A stretch of 64,000 nucleotides of DNA, taken from NCBI RefSeq assembly GCF_963678635.1, contig NC_087062.1, positions 5,694,193 to 5,758,192 on the forward strand, read 5' to 3'. Under the pieces are notes generated by a model that had not been told where the DNA came from, did no database searches, and worked only from the letters and a program-made list of their open reading frames with translations. Each line of letters opens with the position of its first letter. Position 1 is the stretch's first letter. This DNA comes from Symsagittifera roscoffensis (Eukaryota; Xenacoelomorpha; Acoela; Convolutidae). The position numbers and the translations under genes were made by a program. This document shows positions 53,933 through 64,000 of this stretch, one piece after another.

Positions 53933-56781
53933 AAATACAATACAAACCAATTCAATACAGTAAAATACACTATAATTATTATACATTATAACACAATACA
54001 ATACAATACAACACACAACAGTACAACACAATTCAAAACAATACAACCCATCACCATACAATACAATCAAAACAAAACAATAAACTAAAATACAATACGA
54101 TACAAATTAATAAACTAAAAGACAAAACAATACAATAAAATACAATAAAATACAATACACTACAACACAACACAGACGCATACAATACAAAACAATACAA
54201 CACAAAACAATACAAAACAATACAAAACGAAACATCACAAAAGAAAACAATACAATACACTACAGTAGAAGACATTTCAATGCAATACAATACAAAAACA
54301 AACAATACAATACAATACAAAATCATACAATACAATACAATACAATACAATACAAAACTAGTCAATACAAAACAATAAAATACACTACAAAACAATACAA
54401 CACAATACAACACAATACAATGCAATACAATATAAAACAAAACAGTATATACAAAACAACACAAAACAGTACAAAACAAAACAATACACACCAAACGAAA
54501 CACAAAAATACAAAACAAAAATATTTAGTTTAGTACAAATCAATTCAATTCAATGCAATACAAAACAAAACAATTTCTTTTAATACAAAACAAAACATTA
54601 CAAAACGAAACAAAAAACACAGTACAAAACATCACAAAACAATTCAATACAAATAAACAAAACAAAACAATACAATACAATAAAACACAGAACATTACAA
54701 AAAAATAACACAATACAATACAAAACAAAACAATACAATAAAATTTAAAATAAAACAACTAGATAAAACAAAAAAATTCAACAATACAATACAATAAAAT
54801 ACAATACAATACAATACAATACAATACAATACAATACAATACAATACAATACAAAACAATACAATACAATACAATACAATACAATACAAAACAATACAAA
54901 AACAATTCAAAACAATACAATACAATACGAAACTTTGTAATACATTACAAAGCGATACAATACAATACAATACAATACAATACAATACAATACAAAACAA
55001 AATAATAGAATTCAAAACAATACAAAACAATACAAAACAGAACAATACAATACAATAGAAAACAATACAATACAATACAAAACAATACAATACAATACAA
55101 TACAATACAATACAATACAATACAAAACAAAACAATACATACAATACAAAACAAAAAAAAATCAAAAAAATACAACACATTACGAAAAATAACACAAGAC
55201 AATACAAAACAAAACAATATGAAAAAAAATTTAAATTAAAACAACAAAATAAAATACATTTCTCAACAATACAAAACAATACAATACAATACAATAAAAA
55301 ACAATACAAAACAATTCAAAACAATACAATACAATACAATACAAAACTATGTAATACAATATAATACAATACAATACAATACAAAACAAAACAATACAAA
55401 ACAAAACAATATAATACAATACAATACAATACAAAAGAATACAATGCAATACAATACAATACAATACAATACAATACAATACAATACAATACAATACAAT
55501 ACAATACAATACATTACAAAACAATACAATACAATACAATGCAATACAATACAATACAATACAATACAAAACAATACAAAACAATACAGTACAATACAAT
55601 ACAATACAACACAAAACAATACATTAGAATACTTACAATACAAAACAAAAAAATACAGTAAAATACAATACATTACAAAAAAATAGCACAAACAATACAA
55701 AACAAAACAATACAAAAAACTTTAGAACAAAACAACAAACTAAAACAAAACAACAAAAAAAACTAAAAGACAGTGCAATACAAAACAACACATTGTAAAA
55801 CAATACATAAAATTACAATACAACAAAAAACTATTTAAAATAAAAACAAAACAAAAAAAACAAAACAATACAGAACAATACAAAACAAAACAATACAGAA
55901 CAATACAATGCAAAACAATACCATTTAAAACGATACAATACAATGCAAGGCAATACAATACAAAACATTATAGAAAAATTACAAAACATTAGAAGGAAAG
56001 AAAATACAATACGAAACCATACAGCATAATAGAAAACAACCAAAAACAAAACTATAAAACACATATTAATACAAAAAAAAACAATACAACACAATACGAT
56101 ACAAAACAAAACTTTGCATTACAAAATGTTTCTATACAAAACAATAAAAACGACACAATAAAAAATAAAATAAAAAGACAGCAAACAAAACACAGAAAAC
56201 CTTTCAATACATTTTAACATAAAAAGATACAATACAAATTACTACATTACAATACAAAAAAAACATTAAAATTAAATACGAATCAATGCAACACAAAACT
56301 ATATAATACAATACAACACAACACAACACAACACAACACAACACAACACAACATAATACAGTACATTGATACACACAAAAAATTACTTTACAATACGAAA
56401 CTTACAATAAAATACGATACCATACAAAAACCAATCAAGATAAAACAACTCAATAAAAAACAACTCAAAAAAAACACAGAAGAAAACACAAGACAAAAGA
56501 ATATATTTGAATACAAATTACATCAAAACAACAAAAAACACTACAAAACATTACAAAACAAAACAAAACAAATTACATCGAAACAACAAAAAACACTACA
56601 AAACATTACAAAACAAAACAAAACAAAACAGTAAAAAACAATACAATACAAAAAAAACAATACAACTTATTACAATACAAAACAAAACAATACAATTCAA
56701 TACAATGCAAAACAATACAAAACAATACAAAAAAAGTACAATACAATTCAGTACAGAGAATAACAATACAAAACAATATAG

Positions 56782-56932
56782 ATGTTAGCGGGTTCTTTAA
56801 AAAGCATAGAAACTGACCATGCAGGGCCGTTTAAGTTAGCATTGACGAAGCAATACTTTGCGATTTATGGGATCGACCATGTAATTGCAGAGATTGACGC
56901 TCACAAGGCAACGGGATTAACAAGAAGATACA
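56782..56932 (+). pseudogene. Second integrase fragment inside array 2
   Basis: About 45 codons are open and match the end of the fragment at 53800-53930 closely at both DNA and protein level. The TDHAGPF segment carries the second catalytic Asp. The copy stops at the same place (GCAACGGGATT...) where the satellite resumes with TACAATACAAACCAAT-like sequence. It therefore arose by duplication of the junction rather than by independent insertion. Confidence 0.65.
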
Positions 56933-59040
56933 CAATACAAACCAATGCGATGCATTACAAAACACTATAAAACAAAATAACACGACACAATACAAAACAA
57001 AACACTACAATACAAAACAAAATCATAAAATACAAAACAATAAACTAAAATGCAATAAGATACAAAATAGCAAATTAAAAGACAAAACAAACGAAAACAA
57101 AATAATTTAGAACAAAACAGAAAACTAAAATAAATTACAAAACAAAACAATAAACTAAAAGTCAGTGCAATACAAAACAATACCAGAGAAAACAATACGA
57201 TACAATACAATACAATACAATACAATACAATACAATACAATACAATACAAAACAATACAATACAATACAATACAATACAATACAAAACAGTACAATACAA
57301 TACAAAACAATACAATACAAAACAAAACAATACAGTACAATACAATACAATACAATACAATACAATACAATACAATACAATACAATACAATACAATACAA
57401 TACAAAAGAATACAATACAATACAAAACAATACAATACATTACAAAACAATACAATACAATACAATACAATACAGTAACGTTAGTCTCAAGTGAAGCAAT
57501 AAATTAAAATAAAAAATACAAAAAAAGCAAAAAACTGGAAGACAAAACAAAACAAAACAATACAAAACAAAACAAAACAAAACCTAAAAATACAATGCAA
57601 TACAAATAATACAAAACATCATACTTATAATACAGAACACAACAACACAAAACATTGGAAAACTAATACAAAACAATACCAAAGCAAAACAATACAATAC
57701 AATTAAAAACAAAACAATAAGCGATTTACAAAACAATAAAAGTAAAACAAGAGTTAGTACAGTACAATACAAAACGTAAAATAGAACACAATACAAATCA
57801 CTACAAACAAAACAAAACAATACAATACAATACAATACAACACAGTACAAAACAATACAATATAATACAATACAATACAATACAATTCAATAGAATACAA
57901 TACAATACAATACAATACAATACAATACTATACAATACAATACAATACAAAACAATACAATACAATACAATACAATACAATACAATACAAAACAATACAA
58001 TACAATACATACAAAACAACACACTTCAGTACAAGGAAAAACAAAAATTAATTCGAAAAAGCATAGAAGATGTCTATGCAAAAAAAAATACAATACAAAC
58101 TTATAGAATACAGTGCAATACAATATAATACGACGAGAAAAACACAATATATTACAATATCAAGCAATATAACAGAACGCAATACAAAATAATAACATAC
58201 AACACAATACAGTACAATACAAAACAACACAATAGAAAACAAAGCAAAAAAATACAATAAAAAACAAAACAATACAATACAATACTATACAAAACATTAC
58301 AATACAATACAATACAATACAATACAATACAATACAATACAATACAATACAATACAATACAATACAATACAATACAATACAATACAATATAATACAATAC
58401 AATACAATACAATACAATACAATACAATACAATACAATACAATACAATACAATACAATACAATACAATACAATACAATAGAATACAATACAATACAATAC
58501 AATACAATACAATACAACACAAAACAGTACAATACAATACAATACAACACAAAACAATACAACAAAAAAACAATTAAAAACAAAATAACACAAAAAAATA
58601 TACTACAATAAATTGCATTACAAAAGGATACAATACAATACAAAATAGTACTCTAAAACACAAAAAATCCCAAAACAAAACATTACACTACAAAACAAGT
58701 CATTACAACAAAAATAAAACAAGATGATACATAACATTACAATACAAAACAAAACAATAAATTAAATTAAACTACCGAACAAGACAATAAATTAAAGGGC
58801 ATTACGATACAATACATCACAAAACACTACAATATAAAACAATACAACACAAAACAATACAAAAAAAATCATTCAAACAATACAAAACAAAAGAAAACAA
58901 AATAATTCAATACAAAACAGTACAACACAAAGCAATAGAATACAATTCAATACATTACAATACACTACAATAAAATTTAATACAAAAAAATATAAAACAA
59001 AACAAAGTGAAACAAAACAACTCAAACCAACACATTTCAA

Positions 59041-59271
59041 AACAAAATGTATCGTTTTGATTTATTTTTGTATTGTAATATGAAAAAATGATCTTCGTTT
59101 CATATTTTTTTGTTTTGTTTGTTTGTCATTGTGTTTTATTGTTTTGTAATGATCTGTACTGTATTGTTTTCTATTGTTTTGTATTTTTTTATGGAATTTT
59201 GTTTTGTTCTGCATTGTATTGCATTGTATTTGTTTGTATTGTGTTGTATTGTATTGTTTTGTATTGTATTC
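59041..59271 (-). repeat. Strand-flipped (TTGTA)n patch at right end of array 2
   Basis: The final ~230 bp of the array are T/G-rich, the complement of the rest. This is the same arrangement as the right end of array 1. Confidence 0.85.
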
Positions 59272-59275
59272 AATA

Positions 59276-61420
59276 AGTCTTCAAGGCAAATGACGGTGAT
59301 CAAAAATGAATAAAGTTTGGATTCAACGTTCGAAATTTATTTTAAAAAATGTTTTTGCATTTATTCACCCATGTCAGAAATTCCTAAAAAACTGGTTTGT
59401 ACGAACGTTAAATCCCCATTAATTCCAAGTCATCACAAAAGATGAGGAGTCTCGATATTCATCCAGAAGAATTCGCAGACAAACTAATGTAATTGAACAA
59501 ATGAAGGACATAGTGTGAAGCTGGTGAATTGTGTTTTAGACCATTTCCCCATTCTAAGTACCAAGACAAGACAGCTCGAATATAATACTCAATGGAAGCA
59601 AAATCAGTCAAGGGGTAGTATTGTAAATACTACACGGACAAAGGACCACTGTCTAAATAGTTTTTTTAACGACCCAAATCGAAATCGAAGTGTGCCATTT
59701 ATTTAAAGCTTTTTTTCACTACGATACGCTGACTGTTTTTATTCTTGTTAGGACTATAAAATCTAGTTTTAAAAACCAACTACTTTTTAAATACTTGTCC
59801 AATTTTTCTGATTTTTTTGTGCTCAGTATTTTGAAAAGGTCGGCGATTGCTAACACGTCACTTTTAATTATAACTTGAAATAAGATAGATAAATATTTAG
59901 CAGTCTTGCCGGCTGCACTGGAATTCTCCTTGCTTTGATAAGCAGAGATGCACCAGCAAAATGATCCATCAGAGAAAGTACTATGAATTTTTAAAAAGAC
60001 CGAACTGAAGGCTGCGGTTTTAATCAAAGGGGACGAAAAAATCAAATAAAATCTATTTGAAAATTCCCTTATGAGGAAGGGAGAAAAAAGGAGCAGGTGA
60101 AACTTGAATAACTAAAGATGAATCAGCCGCGGGTTTATGCTTAAGAGCAAAAGAACTTGCCTTACTTCTTCAGTGTTTCATTTTGCTCAGCCAGCAGCAA
60201 GTCTTCTACTTTAACAACTTCAGTCTAAGAATAAATAATTTTTCTCTTTCACTTTTACAAAATCATAAAAACTAGTCTTTTTTCCAATAAAACAGAAAAA
60301 CAATTTTCTTTGGAACTTCGATAAACAGTAAATCGATATAATTACGATCGAGAAAACCCTGAGTACAAATATAAACGGACAAAAGTCCTCCAGACGAACC
60401 AACAGAAGTGGACTCAACCAAGATTGACTCGAGAATCCTACCCAATCGACAACCTTATTAAGAAGAAAAAATATTAATTGCAAATAAGAGTAAACACTCC
60501 ATTCCTCATAGGTATACTTCTTCAAGCTGTTCGATTCATGTATATAATATAATAACCCTGTGCTTTGTATTCACCAAGCTAATAAATTCATACTTTTTCT
60601 AACTATTGTTTCTACTATGACGTTTGTCAAGAAAATTGACGATCTTAGGTGAGACTTATAACTTAGGATAGATAACTAAGCAATCAACCAGCAATTATCG
60701 CTCAGTATAATTGCACAAAGCTGAAAAAACAAGTACAAGATGCCTAACGTAATACAATCACTAGATAACGATGCCCAAATTTTATTTCAGCCTGTGACAG
60801 AAACTTGATTCAAGTCTTCGTCATTGGATCCGAAATAAGCATTTGGTTAATTAAAACTTTCAGAAAAAACTAGCAATCAAGAAAATTTCACCTTTTCATG
60901 GAAATATCACACATCTACTGCATTTTAAGAGGTAGAAGGAGATTAGAACTACTCAAAAGTCAAAAAGTTAGTCTTCAAAGGTTCGAAAAAATAAAATCTC
61001 GATGAAAGGATAAATTTGGCTTTCTTATGGTTTTATTATATCAGGACAGGTATAAACAAAAGTAAAGAACACAAAAAACCAGAAGTTTTACAGGAGTGAA
61101 ACATAAAAAGGCAAAAAATTCAAGATATTTTAAAGTTGATGGCGAATATTACCAAATGAAATACCTCAAAAAAGCAACACAAAAAAATGCCAGCCACAAA
61201 GGACTAGGGGCACGCCTTGAAGAAGAAAAAAAAAGGTTCAAAAGAAGAAGGCAGTTCTAATTACCGAAGCATAAGGGCCAGACAACAAGACAAGTTACAA
61301 CTCTGGAAAGCGGATTTGGATTGGGAGTAGCAGGAAGTCATCACAATCAGAGAACAAAGATCAAGAGAGAGTGATTCTACCGGCACGGATGACCCGCACT
61401 CAGTAAAAAGAGAAAAAATA
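59276..61420. other. Intergenic, no gene seen
   Basis: About 2.1 kb of AT-rich sequence. Open frames of about 100 codons on the minus strand (59719-60045, 60220-60525) have no recognisable domain and hydrophobic, low-information composition. Not annotated as genes. Confidence 0.4.
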
Positions 61421-61552
61421 GATTATAATGGATTTTTATTGCAATTCTCCATAAATTTCAAAAAAAATTGATTATAATCGATTAAAAATGGATTATAATG
61501 TTACCATTTTTCGAAACAAAAGAAAACATTATAATCGATTATAATCGATTAT
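61421..61552. repeat. Cluster of GATTATAAT/ATCGATTAT palindromic motifs
   Basis: GATTATAAT or its complement occurs at 61421, 61470, 61491, 61528 and 61539, several of them as ATTATAATCGATTATAAT palindromes. GATTATAATG (61491) and CATTATAATC (61527) face each other, and AAAAATGG/CCATTTTT form another 8-bp stem (61484-61511). It may be a cluster of homeodomain-type (ATTA) sites or a cruciform-prone repeat. Confidence 0.7.
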
Positions 61553-61737
61553 TTTTTTTAAAAAATTTCTCAAACTTTATTAAATTATATCATTATAATT
61601 ATAATTATTGAATCCAATGTTATTCTACAAACGTCATCACTTCATTTCGTTTTATTTTTGTCAGTCCAGGAGGACAATTTGGAGGTTGAACATTTAAACA
61701 TATATATTCGTCGCTGAGAAAAACAAGCTCCAGCAGA

Positions 61738-62130
61738 ATGACGCCATCTCCAAAAGATTATTCCGAATTTGTAAAAGAAAAAGAAGCTGGACATACATGC
61801 ACGCCGATAAAGAAACCATCGATTTTGTAAATGAAATCACTACAACTAGAGATGTCGAGCTTACCAGAGGGAGCAATGGCATCAAAACAAGCAAACATTT
61901 CTTCGTCAACAACTGCATTTGACACGTTTAGTTCAACGCCACCGACACCCCCAGAAGTTGTTTTATCACCACAGAGTTTTACCGGCCATCCGGAGTTTTC
62001 AGCGGGAAAAAAAACACGAAACAATGGATCGCAACTTTCGAAAGTTTCTAACAGGTCTTCGGCAAGGGCAAAAAAGTCGACAAAAATCCATCTCAGATTT
62101 GATAACATACATTACGATATCCAAACTTGA
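61738..62130 (+). CDS. Candidate 5' coding exon, possibly ABCG-transporter-like
   Basis: A 99-codon ATG frame (61831-62130) has a Ser/Thr/Pro-rich, basic composition and ends in a segment (LRFDNIHYDI) that resembles the start of the nucleotide-binding domain in ABCG half-transporters. In those proteins a similar strand precedes the Walker A motif by about 40 residues. Directly upstream, in the same frame, a 30-codon ATG frame starts at 61738 and ends in a TAA that abuts the ATG at 61831. No GT donor follows the exon's last good codons, and no Walker A follows within the window. The gene may therefore be truncated, a pseudogene, or the resemblance may be chance. Confidence 0.3.
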
Positions 62131-62759
62131 ATTCACTTCTTATTAAACTTAATAATTTTTAAACAATTTTAGTCTTTTGATAACTCTAGGAATTGTCGGA
62201 ATTACTGATGAATCTGATAAACAATATATTTTTGTTTTATCAGATTGGTGTATATAAAATCCTAAAATCAAAACCCAAGTCCTATAATCGACCATTGAAA
62301 ATCGTTTTTATTGGAGCCGGTGGAGGGAGCGTTGAGCGGAGCTGAGCAGCCACTCACTCAATTCCGGTGGGCTGGTTTTTTATTATTTTATTTTCCTGGT
62401 TCATAAATTGAATTTAATCTTTGTGTAGCCGTTGTTCATTTTCTTCATAAGGCGTATAAGGCGTAAGGAGCCACAAGAAACTAATTTTGAGGGTATAATT
62501 GATTGTAGTTCCTGCGAATCGCAGAGGAGCTATCAGTAGGCCTTAACAGTCCCGTCGAGGGAAGTCCATTTGAATTATCTCCCCACATTCCAGACAGTGT
62601 TATTTAGCTGAGCTAAGCTGTTTTTTTTTTGCGACTCAAGGCCGTTTTCTTGCGTCTAGAACTTTTACGTGGTACCACTATTGCAGCTAAATTTGGTCAG
62701 GTTGTGGTAGACCTGAAGCTGGAGGTCAAGTGAGAGCTTGTCCTCATACACTATCATTG
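62131..62759. other. Intergenic, no gene seen
   Basis: No ORF of note. The stretch 62315-62380 is GC-richer with GGAGC/GAGCGGAGCTGAGC repeats. The stretch 62500-62720 may be the body of the SINE whose tRNA-like part lies at 62760-62830. Confidence 0.4.
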
Positions 62760-62830
62760 CCATGGCATGGGATCGAATACACGATCAGACGATTTCAAAG
62801 TTAACGCATTACCGTTGTGCTAAGTGCTTC
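62760..62830 (-). repeat. tRNA-like SINE head or tRNA pseudogene
   Basis: On the minus strand a box-A-like TTAGCACAACGG (62822-62811) is followed at tRNA spacing by a TTTGAAATC anticodon-loop-like segment (TGA in the anticodon position) and a box-B-like GTATTCGATCC (62780-62770). Stems are imperfect and there is no acceptor pairing, so this is not a functional tRNA. It fits the head of a tRNA-derived SINE. Confidence 0.5.
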
Positions 62831-63600
62831 TGTAAACTGGGAGTAAAATACAATCATCTTGTAGATTCAGAAAATGATGACCATGTACTTCATTTTCAAA
62901 ATTCTTGTTTATACATTTCCTTCAAAATAAGTTTTAAAATTTTATTTTTGAGATTAGTATAAAAAGTAGGAAAAAAGTTTGCTATGATCGTTTCACTAAA
63001 AACTTCAGTGATCTGTCAATTGTATGTTTTAATAGTAAACTTCGCTATCAAAGTTAACAATAACAATTTACTCAAATTAGAGTCAGAATCACTATAAATG
63101 ATGTTCGTTTGGACAACAAACTAATATGAACTCAAGCTGATTTAAACACCTGAAGTCCTTTTAATGAATTCATGAGGAACTACTTATTACTTTAAAAGCC
63201 ATAAAACTTTCGCGATTATTCAGTCTACATTCAAAAGTTATTCCCAAAATAATAGAAAAACATCTTTTTTCCGATTTCAAAAACTATTATAAAAATTAAC
63301 TTGAAAAACATCTACAAAAAAAACTGATCGATCGGATTTTGCTTGAAGAATACTAGCCATGAAGCGTTGTTTAATTTTATTAACGACATTTTTCTACATT
63401 TGTTTATTTTGCCCCAAAGAGGCCTATGGTAACACGGCGTTCGGCAGGTAAGCGGCGGTGGCGGCGGCGGAAAATTCCCTCTAACAGAATGCACGAAATT
63501 TACGTCAACTTAGAATCAGTTGCAAATTTATTGAGGGGTCAATTTATCTTAAAACGTTTCTCAAGACTTTTTGAAGGGGGAGCAGTGGAGCGGTAATGGG
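62831..63600. other. Intergenic, no gene seen
   Basis: AT-rich sequence without a supportable ORF. A short GGC-trinucleotide run (about 63451-63470) lies within it. Confidence 0.4.
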
Positions 63601-63614
63601 TTTAAGGTGTGGGT

Positions 63615-63651
63615 GTGTGTGGGGGGGGGGGGGGGGGGGGAGGGGAGGTTT

Positions 63652-63682
<31 letters not shown>
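63615..63682. repeat. Poly-G / (TG)n block
   Basis: G20 (63621-63640), AGGGGAGG, then (TG)n and G17 (63666-63682). It can form G-quadruplexes, and its exact length is uncertain in any assembly. The glycine-rich ORFs through it are artefacts. Confidence 0.9.
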
Positions 63683-63950
63683 CGATTTGCGATTTGTTCA
63701 AAGCATTCCAGAAATTGCCCCAAAACTTTGATTGTGGCCTGTTTTTTTTGTCAGAAAATATTGACAAAAGAGTTTTCATAGTTTTTTGGGAACCCAACGA
63801 AAAATAATTTGGCCTATCTAAAAAAGCGGCGAAACTTTCTCTTTTTTTGAAAACCTGCCCCTTCTCCCCGAGAAAATTGATTGCGGCGCTGATTGGTTGA
63901 AATTTATCGCAAATTAGGCCCTTCTGTCATGACAATATACCTGCAACTCA

Positions 63951-63962
63951 CCCCCCCCCCCC
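63951..63962. repeat. Poly-C run
   Basis: Twelve consecutive C, close to the end of the window. It has the same type of homopolymer as at 12296-12306. Confidence 0.9.
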
Positions 63963-64000
63963 TTCCAGGTGCGCCAAAGTGGAGGCAGTTCCGGTGGACG

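Larger units (their letters stand above)
53930..59275. repeat. (TACAA)n pentanucleotide satellite array 2
   Basis: The unit and variants are the same as in array 1, with long pure runs (54780-54860, 55440-55515, 57195-57480, 58290-58520). It includes an ACACA-type run at 56315-56350 and the conserved block with AGAAGGAAAG (55990). A 150-bp integrase remnant interrupts it at 56782-56930, and the right end (59041-59271) flips strand. Its ORFs are artefacts of the stop-free unit. Confidence 0.95.

Noticed and set aside
54051-58643. Similar long ORFs in array 2
   Set aside because: Same reason: translated pentanucleotide satellite.
59719-60525. Minus-strand ORFs of 108 and 101 codons
   Set aside because: No recognisable domain, isolated in AT-rich sequence. 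Hydrophobic low-information composition fits chance.
62760-62830. Functional tRNA gene
   Set aside because: Acceptor and D stems do not pair. Only the box A/B spacing is preserved.
63571-63807. Glycine- and proline-rich ORFs around the poly-G block
   Set aside because: Created by translating G20/G17 homopolymers.

Overview
The window looks like an AT-rich, gene-poor stretch of an invertebrate animal genome. The species cannot be named from the sequence. The basis is one confident host gene (folylpolyglutamate synthase, FPGS), a retrovirus-like Ty3/gypsy element with an envelope gene, long pentanucleotide satellite arrays, several older diverged satellites and an apparent tRNA-derived SINE. 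There are no bacterial operons, rRNA genes or CRISPR arrays.

Layout. 1-3436: GC-richer, badly broken coding sequence of an unrecognised protein or mobile element, carrying a duplicated ~120-bp module. 3750-4400: a diverged repeat pair and a poly-G run. 4854-6311: an uninterrupted FPGS reading frame. 6905-8060: degenerate ~170-bp tandem satellite. 8060-16860: mostly featureless, with a possible two-exon gene for a small secreted cysteine-rich peptide (14497-14600 and 16084-16213). 16860-18935: ~85-bp degenerate satellite. 20618-32995: a 12-kb (TACAA)n array with two levels of higher-order repeat and three strand-flipped patches. 33000-34004 and 52884-53930: remains of an old retroelement (integrase fragments on the right). 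34005-52879: a young giant LTR retroelement, minus strand, inserted into that old element. 53930-59275: a second (TACAA)n array with another integrase fragment inside. 59276-64000: mostly intergenic, with a possible first exon of an ABCG-like gene, a tRNA-like SINE head and long G and C homopolymers.

The most important object is the 18,875-bp element at 34005-52879. It has two 410-bp LTRs in which I see no difference, a CAAC target-site duplication, a primer-binding site 2 nt from the 5' LTR, and an intact 2,167-codon Gag-Pol frame (capsid-like region, CCHC knuckle, protease, RT with YLDD, RNase H, HHCC and DDX35E integrase, GPY/F-like tail). It also carries at least eight more open frames: two small basic 5' frames, a 552-aa Gag-like frame, two tiny transmembrane frames, a 378-codon frame with no ATG, an 872-aa Env-like glycoprotein and a 597-aa unknown. 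Neighbouring frames overlap at ATGA stop-start junctions in two places, which suggests coupled translation. Ty3/gypsy elements and retroviruses are usually about 5-13 kb, so this is an unusually large and complex, apparently intact member.

The two (TACAA)n arrays produce many long ORFs on both strands (repeating YNTIQ and YCIVL). These are artefacts of a stop-free 5-nt unit and are not annotated as genes.
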